Positions 48,034 to 57,346 of a stretch of DNA of 64,000 nucleotides are shown here, piece after piece. Position numbers and translations under genes: made by a program. Within the stretch, counting starts at the first letter, position 1. Every line of letters begins with the position of its first letter. Below the pieces are notes generated by a model. The model had not been told where the DNA came from and did no database searches. It saw only the letters and a program-made list of their open reading frames with translations. The DNA comes from Betaproteobacteria bacterium Ga0077527 (GTDB lineage: Bacteria > Pseudomonadota > Gammaproteobacteria > Burkholderiales > SG8-41): positions 39,943 through 103,942 of the forward strand of contig LNDW01000003.1 of NCBI GenBank assembly GCA_001464815.1, read 5' to 3'.

Positions 48034-48050
48034 CTTTCCACCATCCGTCA

Positions 48051-48410
48051 TCAGGCTCCGAGGCTGGCTTTCGCCTGTTCCACAAAGCGCATGAACGCCG
48101 GCTTGTCAGCCACTGCGATGTCAGCCAGAACCTTGCGGTCAACCTCGATCGCGGCTTTTTTCAACCCGTTCATGAACACGCTGTAGGTCATGCCGTGCTC
48201 GCGGGCCGCAGCGTTGATACGCGCAATCCACAGCGCACGGAACTCGCGCTTCTTGGTGCGGCGGTCACGGTAGGCATACTGGCCGGCACGCATCACCGCT
48301 TCGTTGGCAATGCGGAATACGTTGCCGCGGCGGCCGCGGAAGCCCTTGGCAGCCTTGATGACTTTCTTGTGCGCCTTGCGGGCGATTACACCACGTTTGA
48401 CTCTTGGCAT
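48051..48410 (-). CDS. rplT: Ribosomal protein L20
   Basis: 119 residues, highly basic, with [20 protein letters not shown] at the start and the globular end containing [20 protein letters not shown]. It binds 23S rRNA early in 50S assembly and in E. coli represses its own operon at the mRNA level. It follows rpmI by 14 bases in infC-rpmI-rplT. Confidence 0.99.
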   Translation of the reverse strand: MPRVKRGVIARKAHKKVIKAAKGFRGRRGNVFRIANEAVMRAGQYAYRDRRTKKREFRALWIARINAAAREHGMTYSVFMNGLKKAAIEVDRKVLADIAVADKPAFMRFVEQAKASLGA

Positions 48411-48424
48411 GGTTTATCCCCCTC

Positions 48425-48619
48425 TCAGTAAGGCAGCATCGCCCGAACCGAGCGCTGGTCAGAATCATGCACCATGGTCGTGCCGCGCAGCTGACGCTTG
48501 CGCTTGGTGGTCTTCTTGGTGAGGATGTGGCGCAGGTTTGACGAACTGCGCTTGAATAGGCCGCTGCCCAGCTTTTTGAATCGCTTGGCCGCGCCGCTCT
48601 TGCTTTTCATCTTCGGCAT
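48425..48619 (-). CDS. rpmI: Ribosomal protein L35
   Basis: 64 residues, typical length, [20 protein letters not shown] with the [14 protein letters not shown] core. Component of the 50S subunit. GGAGC lies upstream of ATG 48619. Between infC and rplT. Confidence 0.98.
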   Translation of the reverse strand: MPKMKSKSGAAKRFKKLGSGLFKRSSSNLRHILTKKTTKRKRQLRGTTMVHDSDQRSVRAMLPY

Positions 48620-48680
48620 GGTTGCTCCTGTTTTAGCCTAGCGTCGGGTGCCTGCATTTGCAGGACTTGAAACCCGATCA

Positions 48681-49343
48681 CTACTTCTTTTCTACGGTCG
48701 GTGCGCTTTCCGCCTCAACCACCTGCTCAGTCGTTACCACCGGTTTTTCCGGTGAAACCACCGATTTTGTCGCAGGCTTCTCTGAAGCCTGCGGCGAAAT
48801 TTTTGCCGGCGCCTTAACCGGAACCGGTTTTTTCTTGGGCCCCAGCACCATCACCAGCTGGCGACCTTCCATCTTCGGAAACTGCTCAACAACCCCCACC
48901 GCATCAAGATCGCCCCTGACCCGCTCCAGCAGGCGCATGCCGAATTCCTGATGCGCCATCTCACGCCCCCTGAAGCGCAGCGTGATCTTGGCCTTGTCGC
49001 CCTCTTCAAGAAAACGCGTCAGGTTGCGCAGCTTGATCTTGTAGTCGCCTTCATCCGTACCTGGACGGAATTTCACTTCCTTGACGACAATCTGCTTCTG
49101 CTTGAGCCGCGCCTCGTGCTGCTTCTTGCTCTCCCGGTACTTGAACTTGCCGTAGTCCATGACCCGGCAGACCGGAGGATTCGCTGTCGGCGCGATTTCA
49201 ACCAGGTCAAGCTCGGCTTCTTCGGCCAGCTTGTTGGCTGCCGCGATGCTGATAACGCCAAGCTGTGAACCGTCGGCACCGATGACCCTGACTTCCGGAG
49301 CGGTGATTTCACCGTTGATCCGGGCTTCTTTTTCCTGAGCTAT
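48681..49343 (-). CDS. infC: Translation initiation factor IF-3 (ATA start)
   Basis: IF-3 binds 30S, blocks premature joining and checks the start codon. The frame carries ATG at 49160, but the IF-3 N-domain is upstream. From ATA 49343 it reads [20 protein letters not shown], exactly the family N-terminus, with AAGGAG 8 bases before. Total 220 residues; domains N (1-80), linker, C (85-170). A Pro/Ala/Lys-rich tail of about 45 residues extends past the E. coli end. The non-AUG codon fits the known autoregulation of infC (AUU in E. coli). It starts 27 bases after thrS. Confidence 0.9.
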   Translation of the reverse strand: MAQEKEARINGEITAPEVRVIGADGSQLGVISIAAANKLAEEAELDLVEIAPTANPPVCRVMDYGKFKYRESKKQHEARLKQKQIVVKEVKFRPGTDEGDYKIKLRNLTRFLEEGDKAKITLRFRGREMAHQEFGMRLLERVRGDLDAVGVVEQFPKMEGRQLVMVLGPKKKPVPVKAPAKISPQASEKPATKSVVSPEKPVVTTEQVVEAESAPTVEKK

Positions 49344-49370
49344 GCGAGGAACTCCTTAAAAACGTTGCTC

Positions 49371-51296
49371 TCAGGCCGTACGTCCCCGTCTTGTGATCTC
49401 GCCGTTTAACAGCGACAAAAAGGCTTCCTGGGTCATTTGACCCAGATCTTCACCTTTACGGGATCGCACAGCCACCTTTTGCGCCGCAACTTCCTTGTCG
49501 CCGATGACCAGCTGGAAGGGCAGCTTTTTGAGACTATGTTCCCGTATTTTATAGGAAATCTTCTCATTTCTCAAGTCGGCCTCGGCGCGGATTCCAGCGT
49601 GTTTCAGCCCCTCCACCACCTCGGCGACATAGGCCGACTGGGCTTCGGTAATGCTCATGGCCACCACCTGGACCGGGGACAGCCAAGGCGGCATCGCCCC
49701 TGCGTAGTGCTCGATCAGAATGCCAATAAAGCGCTCCAGGGAGCCCAGAACGGCCCGATGCAGCATTACGGGCACCCGCCTCGTGTTGTCTTCGGCCACA
49801 TATTCAGCGCCGAGACGGCCCGGCAACGCAAAATCCAGCTGCAGTGTGCCGCATTGCCAGATACGCCCCAGTGAATCTTTGAGCGAAAACTCGATTTTCG
49901 GGCCGTAAAACGCCCCTTCGCCCGGATTAAGGTCCCATTCCAGGCCTTTACCGTCCAAAGTCGCCTTGAGTGCCGCCTCTGCACGATCCCAGGTCGCATC
50001 CTCGCCGATACGCCTCTCCGGACGTGTCGACAGCTTGATCAGTATCTGTTCGAAGCCGAAATCGGCATAAACCCGGCGCAGCAAATCAATAAAGTCACCC
50101 GCCTCGGCCTGGATCTGCTCTTCGGTGCAGAAGATATGCGCATCGTCTTGAACGAAGCCGCGAACCCGCATCAGGCCGTGCAGCGCGCCCGAAGGCTCGT
50201 TGCGATGGCAGGAGCCGAATTCGGCGATACGCAGCGGCAGGTCGCGATAACTCTTCACGCCCTGATTGAAGATCTGCACATGCCCCGGGCAGTTCATCGG
50301 CTTTACCGCGTAATCGCGCTTTTCCGACTCAGTGGTGAACATGTATTCGCGGTAGTTCTCCCAATGCCCGGAACGTTCCCACAGCACCCGGTCCATGACC
50401 TGCGGTGTGCGCACTTCACGATAACCACCCTCGGTCAGCAAGCCGCGCATGTATTGCTCGATGGCCTGCCAAATGGTCCAGCCGTTGGCGTGCCAGAACA
50501 CCATGCCCGGAGCCTCGTCCTGCATATGAAACAGGTCGAGCTGGCGGCCCAGCTTGCGATGATCGCGCTTCTCCGCCTCCTCAAGGCGGTGCAGATACTG
50601 TTCCTGGTCTTCCTTCTTTGCCCAGGCCGTGCCGTAGATCCGCTGCAGCATCTCGTTTTTCGAGTCGCCTCGCCAATAGGCCCCAGCGACTTTCATCAGC
50701 TTGAACACTTTCAGCCTGCCGGTGGCCGGAACATGCGGCCCGCGGCAGAGATCGATAAAGTTGTCCTGGCGGTACAGCGAGATCGGCTCGTTCGAAGGGA
50801 TCGAGGCAATGATCTCAGCCTTGTACTTTTCACCCATGCCCGAAAAGAATTTCACCGCCTCATCTCGCGGCATTACCTGGCGCTCAACACGGATATCCCG
50901 TTTGACGATTTCGGCCATGCGTTTCTCGATCGCCGCCAGATCCTCCGGCGTGAACGGCCGCTTGTACGAAAAATCGTAGTAAAAACCGTCCTCGATCACC
51001 GGACCGATGGTGACCTGTGCCTCGGGAAACAGTTCCTTGACCGCATGCGCCAGCAAATGGGCGCTGGAGTGGCGCAGGATGTCGACGCCCTCCGCATTGC
51101 GATCTGTGATGATCGACAGTTCGGCATCACCCTCGATCAGGTGCGAGGTATCAACCAGAAGGCCATTGACACGGCCGGCCAGCGCCGCCTTGGCCAGACC
51201 CGCACCGATGGCAGCAGCCACTTCTGCAACCGTCACCGGCTTGTCAAAGACTCTCAGCGAACCATCAGGCAGTTTTACGTTGATTGCATTGACCAT
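49371..51296 (-). CDS. thrS: Threonyl-tRNA synthetase
   Basis: 641 residues from ATG 51296 ([20 protein letters not shown]); the frame opens 8 codons earlier. TGS domain 1-62, editing domain with HxxxH region [16 protein letters not shown] about 75-90, catalytic core with class II motifs ([40 protein letters not shown]), and C-terminal anticodon-binding domain. In E. coli thrS represses its own translation; the ~200-base leader between tRNA-Val and thrS could hold such an operator. Confidence 0.98.
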   Translation of the reverse strand: MVNAINVKLPDGSLRVFDKPVTVAEVAAAIGAGLAKAALAGRVNGLLVDTSHLIEGDAELSIITDRNAEGVDILRHSSAHLLAHAVKELFPEAQVTIGPVIEDGFYYDFSYKRPFTPEDLAAIEKRMAEIVKRDIRVERQVMPRDEAVKFFSGMGEKYKAEIIASIPSNEPISLYRQDNFIDLCRGPHVPATGRLKVFKLMKVAGAYWRGDSKNEMLQRIYGTAWAKKEDQEQYLHRLEEAEKRDHRKLGRQLDLFHMQDEAPGMVFWHANGWTIWQAIEQYMRGLLTEGGYREVRTPQVMDRVLWERSGHWENYREYMFTTESEKRDYAVKPMNCPGHVQIFNQGVKSYRDLPLRIAEFGSCHRNEPSGALHGLMRVRGFVQDDAHIFCTEEQIQAEAGDFIDLLRRVYADFGFEQILIKLSTRPERRIGEDATWDRAEAALKATLDGKGLEWDLNPGEGAFYGPKIEFSLKDSLGRIWQCGTLQLDFALPGRLGAEYVAEDNTRRVPVMLHRAVLGSLERFIGILIEHYAGAMPPWLSPVQVVAMSITEAQSAYVAEVVEGLKHAGIRAEADLRNEKISYKIREHSLKKLPFQLVIGDKEVAAQKVAVRSRKGEDLGQMTQEAFLSLLNGEITRRGRTA

Positions 51297-51350
51297 GGGG
51301 CAGTCTCTGGTAAACGCCAATTTTCGGTGGCGTCATGTTTCTGGAAATCA

Positions 51351-51379
51351 AAAAAAAAGTGCGGCAAAGCCGCACTTTT
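51351..51379 (-). terminator. Terminator after tRNA-Val, in thrS leader
   Basis: Perfect 11-bp stem AAAAGTGCGGC (51355-51365) with GCCGCACTTTT (51369-51379), loop AAA. On the minus strand it is followed by a long T run (TTTTTTTTT). It lies about 120 bases after tRNA-Val and 55 before the thrS ATG. Confidence 0.9.
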
Positions 51380-51499
51380 CTCCGCATACAGCGAATTCTC
51401 GCAGCTAGGGCCGGGGAACGGTTGAGGTGCTAGTTCGCGGTGTCATAACGCTCACTTTCCGTAGTCCCGGCGCTGGCCGTGAAAAATCAAGCAATTCGT

Positions 51500-51576
51500 T
51501 GGTAGGCGCGATTGGACTCGAACCAACGACCCCCACCATGTCAAGGTGGTGCTCTAACCAGCTGAGCTACGCGCCT
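51500..51576 (-). tRNA. tRNA-Val(GAC)
   Basis: 77 bases. Acceptor AGGCGCG pairs with CGCGCCT, D-arm AGCTCAGCTGGTTAGAGC, anticodon loop TTGACAT (GAC), T-arm GGTTCGAGTCC, encoded CCA. Between relA and the terminator upstream of thrS. Confidence 0.97.
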
Positions 51577-51639
51577 CCTGCAAGGTAGCTATTTTAACGG
51601 AAACCACTGATACCGTTCAAATTTCCAGCATTGCCCCGT

Positions 51640-53802
51640 TCAGCGACGCGCCGCACCTAGAACACCGTCGACCTCCCGGATCAGCCCAAGCACCCGTTGC
51701 AACTGGCCAAGATCGGACACCTCCAGCGTAAAACGCATGCGCGCGCTGAGGTCATTGCTCTGGGTGCGGGTCGCAGTGACATTGATGCGTTCGCGTGACA
51801 GGACTTCCGAAATGTCGCGCAACAGGCCGGTACGGTCGGCTGCATCGACCACGATTTCAACCGGAAAAGTCGCACTGCCAGGCTCACCCCATTCCGCGGC
51901 GATGCGCCTTGCCGGGTCGAGGCGCGCCAGATTCGCGCAATCGGCCCTGTGAACGCTGACACCACGACCGCGGGTGACAAAGCCGGCTATGGGTTCCGGC
52001 GGCGCCGGCCTGCAGCACTTCGCCGGGGCGGTCAGCAGTTTGTCGACCCCAACCACGAGTACACCGCCGCTGCCCTGCTTAGACTTGCGGGGGACGATGG
52101 CATCCTCCGGCTCCGGTGGCCGGGGTTCACCGGTCAGCGCATCCTGCAGGGCCTTCGGCCCCAGCTCCCCACGGGACAAAGCTGCCAGCAGCTCAGGCAG
52201 CTGGTCAAAACCCAGGCCGGTGGCCAGCTCATCCAGATTGATGCGTGTGCGACCATGGCGCTGCAATTCCCGGTCCAGCATCACGCGCCCCTGCGCGATG
52301 TCGGCCTCCAGATTCTGGCGGTTGAACCACTGCCGCACCTTGCCACGTGCGCTGGCGCTTTTCAGGAAACCCAGCTGCGCATTCAGCCAGTCACGGCTGG
52401 GCCCGCCCTGCTTCGCGGCAACGATTTCGATCTGCTGGCCGCTGGCCAGCGGCGTGTTTAGCGGCACCATCACACCGTTAACCCGGGCTCCGCGGCAGCG
52501 ATGCCCGAGCTCGGTGTGTACGTGGTAGGCAAAATCAACCGGTGTTGATCCACGCGGAAGATCGATGACCTTGCCCTGCGGCGTGAACACATAGACCGAG
52601 TCATCGAGCAGTCCGGTGCGAAACTGTTCCGCCAGTTCGCCGGCATCCCGGACCTCATCCTTCCACTCCAGCACCTGGCGCAGCCAGGCAATCTTTTCCT
52701 GGTAGCCTCGATCAATACGCCGGCCTTCCTTGTATTGCCAGTGCGCGGCAACCCCCAGCTCCGAATGCTCGTGCATTTCGTGGGTGCGGATCTGCACTTC
52801 CAGCGACTTGCCCTCAGGCCCGATCACCGCGGTATGCAGCGAGCGATAGTTGTTCGCCTTGGGTTTCGCGATGTAGTCGTCGAATTCCCTGGGCAGCGGT
52901 GACCACAGAGCATGCACCAGACCCAGCACGGCGTAACAGTCCTTAACATCAGCGACCAGTACGCGTACTGCACGTACATCATAAAGTCCTTCAAAATCAA
53001 GGCCTTTGATCTGCATTTTGCGATGAATGCTGGCAATGTGCTTGGGGCGTCCGTTGACCTCGGCCGCGATTCCAGAGCGCGCCAGTTCGCTTTTCAGCAG
53101 GGCAACCACGTTTTCGATGTAGCGCTCGCGATCCTGGCGTTTTTCATCCAGCAGGCGCGCAATACGCTTGTAGGTCCCGGTATCCAGCACCCTCAGCGCA
53201 AGATCCTCCAGTTCCCATTTCAATTGCCATACCCCGAGGCGGTTGGCGAGCGGCGCAAACACGTCGCGAGTAAGCAGCGCCAGTTCCTCGCGCCTCGCGT
53301 CATCGCCATTCTTCAGTGAGGCACGCAACACACACAGGTGATCAGCCAGCTTGACCAGCACCACACGCACATCCTGAACCATCGCCAGCAGCATTTTTCG
53401 CAACACTTCAAGCTGCGCCCCCTGCTCTTCGCTGCGTTGGGGTGACGCAGTGCGCACTGACAAGGCGCCAATCTCGTCCATGCGCAGCACGCCATCCGCC
53501 AGTTCGGCGATACGCGAGCCAAAATTCTCGCGCAGCAACGTCGGCGACAACTCCTGAGCACGCAGCAAAGGCACCAGCAGGATGGCCGCCGCGCATTCGT
53601 GGTCAAGCTCAAGAGTGGCCATGAGGTCGATCACTTCGAGCGCGTGCAGCACAACCGGCTCGGGCAGGACGGCCGCAGCCTTGCCGGCCGCCTCGAACAC
53701 TTCGCGCCCGCGAACATCAAAGCGGCCTGCCGCCCGGCGCAGTCGTAGCTGCGGGGACGACTCAGCCATGCTACTGACCAGTTGCAGTTGGGATCGGATC
53801 AT
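51640..53802 (-). CDS. relA: (p)ppGpp synthetase RelA
   Basis: Stringent-response pyrophosphokinase, 720 residues. The HD-type hydrolase region (about 35-180) lacks the metal-binding HD pair (DHECAAAILLVPLL occupies it), so it is inactive. The synthetase domain has REFDDYIAKPKANNYRSLHT with the ExDD-type motif of monofunctional RelA, then EVQIRTHEMHEHSELGVAAH. TGS follows (VYVFTPQGKVIDLPRGSTPV), and an ACT domain closes (VVDAADRTGLLRDISEVLSR). Start ATG 53802; ATG 53769 possible. It senses uncharged tRNA on ribosomes. tRNA-Val lies just downstream. Confidence 0.96.
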   Translation of the reverse strand: MIRSQLQLVSSMAESSPQLRLRRAAGRFDVRGREVFEAAGKAAAVLPEPVVLHALEVIDLMATLELDHECAAAILLVPLLRAQELSPTLLRENFGSRIAELADGVLRMDEIGALSVRTASPQRSEEQGAQLEVLRKMLLAMVQDVRVVLVKLADHLCVLRASLKNGDDARREELALLTRDVFAPLANRLGVWQLKWELEDLALRVLDTGTYKRIARLLDEKRQDRERYIENVVALLKSELARSGIAAEVNGRPKHIASIHRKMQIKGLDFEGLYDVRAVRVLVADVKDCYAVLGLVHALWSPLPREFDDYIAKPKANNYRSLHTAVIGPEGKSLEVQIRTHEMHEHSELGVAAHWQYKEGRRIDRGYQEKIAWLRQVLEWKDEVRDAGELAEQFRTGLLDDSVYVFTPQGKVIDLPRGSTPVDFAYHVHTELGHRCRGARVNGVMVPLNTPLASGQQIEIVAAKQGGPSRDWLNAQLGFLKSASARGKVRQWFNRQNLEADIAQGRVMLDRELQRHGRTRINLDELATGLGFDQLPELLAALSRGELGPKALQDALTGEPRPPEPEDAIVPRKSKQGSGGVLVVGVDKLLTAPAKCCRPAPPEPIAGFVTRGRGVSVHRADCANLARLDPARRIAAEWGEPGSATFPVEIVVDAADRTGLLRDISEVLSRERINVTATRTQSNDLSARMRFTLEVSDLGQLQRVLGLIREVDGVLGAARR

Positions 53803-54063
53803 TTTTCAGTCGCGGCGGCGTTGCCAAAACAGGGAGAATGCATCTGGCTACACTGCTATTATGGCCTCAGGCGGCGGCCGATGCCCGATGATGGCGCCAT
53901 GTATGCCCCGAATTGGGGCGATCTGGCGCCACTTCGATGCACCGTTTGCCGGCGCGGATGCAGCTATCATCAGGACTGGGGTAAACCCCGGAGTTTCAAA
54001 TGGCACAGCCATTGCTTTGACTGAGGGCAAGGGCGCTTCAAAGCGCCGGGGATCCGCGACATC

Positions 54064-55491
54064 ATGGGCATCAACAAACCGTTCGATGAAATGCGTGCCG
54101 AAGACGGCACGATGCGGCCGCATTACCAGGCTTATTCGCAATGGCTGGCCGAAAAGACCGCTGACTTTCTGCCGCAGAAACAACGCGAAGCCAACGCCCT
54201 GTTCACCCGCCTCGGTATCACCTTTGCCGTTTATGGTGACGACGTGGGCACCGAGCGTTCAATCCCTTTTGACATCATCCCGCGCATCATCCGCCCCGCG
54301 GCCTGGGATCTGATCAGCCGCGGCGCCTGTCAGCGTGTACGCGCGCTGAATGCCTTCCTCAAAGACATCTACCACGACCAGGAAATCATCAAGGCCGGCA
54401 TCGTGCCGGCCGGGCAAGTCACCGGCAACTCGGCATTCCGTCCTGAAATGAAAGGCATGAAGGTGCCCGGCGATGTCTACGTGCATATCGCCGGCGTCGA
54501 CATCGTCAAGACCGGCTCCGGCGAGTTCTACGTGCTTGAAGACAACCTGCGCACACCCTCCGGCGTTTCCTACATGCTGGAGAACCGGAAAATGATGATG
54601 CGCCTGTTCCCCGACCTGTTTGCGCGCATGCCGGTGGCACCGGTTGATCATTACACCGACGTGCTGCTGGAAAACCTGATCGCCTGCGCCCCGGAGCGGG
54701 CGACACAACCAACCGTGGTCGTGCTGACCCCCGGCGCCCACAACAGCGCCTACTTCGAACATGCCTTCCTCGCCCAGCAGATGGGCGTCGAACTGGTGGA
54801 GGGCCAAGACCTGTTTGTTGCCAACGATATGGTCTACATGCGCACTACTGCGGGCCCGCAGCGCGTCGACGTGATCTACCGCCGCATCGACGACGACTAC
54901 CTGGATCCTCTGGCCTTCCGCCCCGATTCGGTATTGGGCGTACCAGGCATCTTTTCCGCCTACCGCGCAGGCAACGTCACACTGGCCAATGCCCCCGGCA
55001 CCGGTGTCGCCGATGACAAGTCCACCTACCTCTATGTGCCAAAGATGATCGAGTTCTACCTCGGCGAAAAACCGATCATTTCCAACGTCCCTACCTACAT
55101 GCTGGCCAATACCGACGAACGCGCCTACGCGATGGACCGCCTCGACGAACTGGTGGTCAAGGAAGTCCAGGGCTCCGGCGGCTACGGCATGCTCGTCGGG
55201 CCGACCTCGACCAGGGAACAGATCGCGGAGTTCCGCAAACGCATCGAGCACAATCCGGCGAACTACATCGCGCAACCGACACTGGCGCTGTCGACCTGCC
55301 CGACCTTCTGCGAGTCCGACATCCTGCCCCGCCATGTCGACCTGCGGCCCTACGTACTCTCGGGCAAGGAGGTCACGCTGGTGCCCGGCGGACTGACACG
55401 GGTGGCGCTGCGAGAGGGCTCTCTGGTGGTCAACTCCTCGCAGGGCGGCGGCACCAAGGACACCTGGGTTCTGGAGGACATCTCATGCTGA
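54064..55491 (+). CDS. Circularly permuted ATP-grasp protein
   Basis: 475 residues of the CP-ATP-grasp type 2 family (DUF404/407), with FLKDIYHDQEIIKAGIVPA, SGEFYVLEDNLRTPSGVSYM and VVKEVQGSGGYGMLVGP. These are amide-ligase-like enzymes thought to make peptide-type bonds using ATP, but no substrate is known. The frame opens at ATG 54064, and an earlier reading of the gap to relA shows no gene. Its stop overlaps the alpha-E gene by 7 bases. It is first of a conserved four-gene set with alpha-E, an Anbu-type protease and a transglutaminase. Confidence 0.93.
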   Translation: MGINKPFDEMRAEDGTMRPHYQAYSQWLAEKTADFLPQKQREANALFTRLGITFAVYGDDVGTERSIPFDIIPRIIRPAAWDLISRGACQRVRALNAFLKDIYHDQEIIKAGIVPAGQVTGNSAFRPEMKGMKVPGDVYVHIAGVDIVKTGSGEFYVLEDNLRTPSGVSYMLENRKMMMRLFPDLFARMPVAPVDHYTDVLLENLIACAPERATQPTVVVLTPGAHNSAYFEHAFLAQQMGVELVEGQDLFVANDMVYMRTTAGPQRVDVIYRRIDDDYLDPLAFRPDSVLGVPGIFSAYRAGNVTLANAPGTGVADDKSTYLYVPKMIEFYLGEKPIISNVPTYMLANTDERAYAMDRLDELVVKEVQGSGGYGMLVGPTSTREQIAEFRKRIEHNPANYIAQPTLALSTCPTFCESDILPRHVDLRPYVLSGKEVTLVPGGLTRVALREGSLVVNSSQGGGTKDTWVLEDISC

Positions 55492-56486
55492 GCCGTCAGG
55501 CCAACAACCTGTACTGGATGTCGCGGCAAATCGAGCGCGCCGAGAACACCGCGCGACTGCTCGACGTCACCTACCGCATGTCGCTGCTGCCTTATCGCAT
55601 CACCGACAACGCCCAGGCCTGGGCTGAACCCTGGGCACTGCCGCTGATCATCAACGGACTGGCAAAAACCTATTACGAACGCTATCCGGGACCGATCACC
55701 ACCGACAAGGTGCTGCGCTTCATGCTGCTCGACAGCACCAACACTTCCAGCATTTTTTCGCTGATGCATGCCGCCCGCGAAAACGGACGCAGCATGCGCG
55801 GCATCATCACGGTGGAGATGTACGAGGACCTCAACGCGATGTGGCTGGAACTGCGATCGCGCGGAGAGAATGCGCTCGCCGAAGGCAACATGAACGAGTA
55901 TTTTGAGTGGATCAAGGTCCAGTCCCACCAGTTCCGCGGCGTGACTTTCGGGACCATGCTTCGTGACGAGGCCTACCAGTTCATTCGTCTCGGCACCTTC
56001 ATGGAACGCGCCGACAACACCGCACGCCTGCTCGACGTCAAATACCACCTGCTGCTGCCCAGCGCCGCCGATGTTGGCGGCGCTGTCGATTACTACCAGT
56101 GGAGTGCGCTGCTGCGCTCGGTCAGCGCGCTGAGTTCCTTCCGCCGCATCTATCGCGACCAGATCACTCCACTGCGTGTCGCCGAGTTGCTGGTGTTGCG
56201 CGCCGACCTGCCGCGCTCACTGCATGCCTGCATGAACGAAATCTACGAAATCCTGCAGGGCCTGTGTCGCAACGACGCGATGGAGCCGGAGCGCCTCGCT
56301 GGCGAGCTGCACGCGCAGTTCCACTATGGACGGGTTGAAAAAATCATGGCCACCGGCCTGCACGAATACCTGATGGAATTTCTTGAGCGTCTGGACCAGT
56401 TGCACAAGGAACTGAACAGTCATTTCCTCGTGCCTGAGGACTACGATCCGTCGCTACGGGTTCCGGCACGGACGGAAGCCGCCTGA
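55485..56486 (+). CDS. Alpha-E domain protein
   Basis: 333 residues, all-helical, of the DUF403 alpha-E family. It opens MLSRQANNLYWMSRQIERAE and contains TARLLDVTYRMSLLP early, with a repeated form TARLLDVKYHLLLPS later, suggesting an internal duplication of helical modules. No catalytic residues are apparent. It always accompanies CP-ATP-grasp genes and may be a scaffold or substrate-binding partner. It overlaps the ATP-grasp gene by 7 bases and is likely co-translated. Confidence 0.92.
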   Translation: MLSRQANNLYWMSRQIERAENTARLLDVTYRMSLLPYRITDNAQAWAEPWALPLIINGLAKTYYERYPGPITTDKVLRFMLLDSTNTSSIFSLMHAARENGRSMRGIITVEMYEDLNAMWLELRSRGENALAEGNMNEYFEWIKVQSHQFRGVTFGTMLRDEAYQFIRLGTFMERADNTARLLDVKYHLLLPSAADVGGAVDYYQWSALLRSVSALSSFRRIYRDQITPLRVAELLVLRADLPRSLHACMNEIYEILQGLCRNDAMEPERLAGELHAQFHYGRVEKIMATGLHEYLMEFLERLDQLHKELNSHFLVPEDYDPSLRVPARTEAA

Positions 56487-56572
56487 TCAGAGCATCAGTA
56501 CACCTTCAACCTTGTCAGTGCGCCGCCGTTACCCTATGCTTCGCCAGCATCAAACAGCGAACAGAATGATTC

Positions 56573-57319
56573 ATGACTTATTGCGTAGCCGTAACACTTG
56601 ACTCCGGCATGGTTTTCGCCTCCGACTCCCGCACCAATGCCGGCGTCGACAACATCGCCAGCTTCCGCAAGATGTATATCTTCGAGAAGCCTGGCGACCG
56701 GGTGATCGTCATGCTCACCGCCGGCAACCTGTCGATCACGCAGAGCGCGATCAAGCTGCTCGAGGAGCACACGCGCAGACAAAACCAGCCGATGACCCTG
56801 ATGAGCGCGGAATCGATGTATGACGTCGCCGACCTTACTGGTCAGGCGCTGCGTGATGTGCGCAACCGCAATGCCCCCTTCCTTCAGCAAAGCAATATCG
56901 ATTCCAGCGCCTCGTTCATCGTTGGTGGCCAGATCAAGGGTGAAGAGCCGCGACTGTTCCATGTCTACAGCGAAGGCAATTTCATCGAATCAACCCCGGA
57001 AACCCTGTATTTCCAGATCGGTGAAAGCAAATACGGCAAACCAGTGATCGACCGGGTTATCAAAAGTGACACCAGCCTGCTGGAGGCGACAAAATGTCTG
57101 CTGGTATCTTTCGACTCGACGATGCGCTCGAACATCTCGGTCGGCTTGCCGATCGACCTGTTGATCTATGATCGCGACAGCCTCAAGGTGGGCTTTCGCC
57201 ACCATATCGTCGAAAGCGATCCGTACTTCACGATGATCCACACCCAGTGGGGCGCCGGTCTGCGCAAGGTGTTCAGCGAGCTGCCCAACCCGGACTGGAA
57301 TGTCGCCTCCTCACCTTAA
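56573..57319 (+). CDS. Proteasome-type protease Anbu (BPH)
   Basis: 248 residues of the Anbu branch of the proteasome beta-subunit family. After Met removal the N-terminal Thr2 (MTYCVAVTLDSGMVFASDSR) should be the nucleophile; D and K equivalents occur in DSRTNAG and FRKMYIF. It lacks an AAA+ partner and is thought to assemble into a self-closed ring. It lies between alpha-E and the large transglutaminase, as in many proteobacteria. Substrates are unknown, but context suggests cleavage or maturation of a product of the neighbouring ligase. Confidence 0.93.
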   Translation: MTYCVAVTLDSGMVFASDSRTNAGVDNIASFRKMYIFEKPGDRVIVMLTAGNLSITQSAIKLLEEHTRRQNQPMTLMSAESMYDVADLTGQALRDVRNRNAPFLQQSNIDSSASFIVGGQIKGEEPRLFHVYSEGNFIESTPETLYFQIGESKYGKPVIDRVIKSDTSLLEATKCLLVSFDSTMRSNISVGLPIDLLIYDRDSLKVGFRHHIVESDPYFTMIHTQWGAGLRKVFSELPNPDWNVASSP

Positions 57320-57346
57320 CCGCCAGTACATCGCGGGAGCAACGGC

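Noticed and set aside
51640..53802. Bifunctional SpoT-type enzyme
   Set aside because: The hydrolase HD pair is absent and the synthetase has the ExDD motif, so it is RelA.
53782..54024. Cys-rich plus-strand frame in the relA/ATP-grasp gap
   Set aside because: It overlaps the start of relA, has no ribosome site, and its Cys/His residues do not match a known zinc or rubredoxin pattern.
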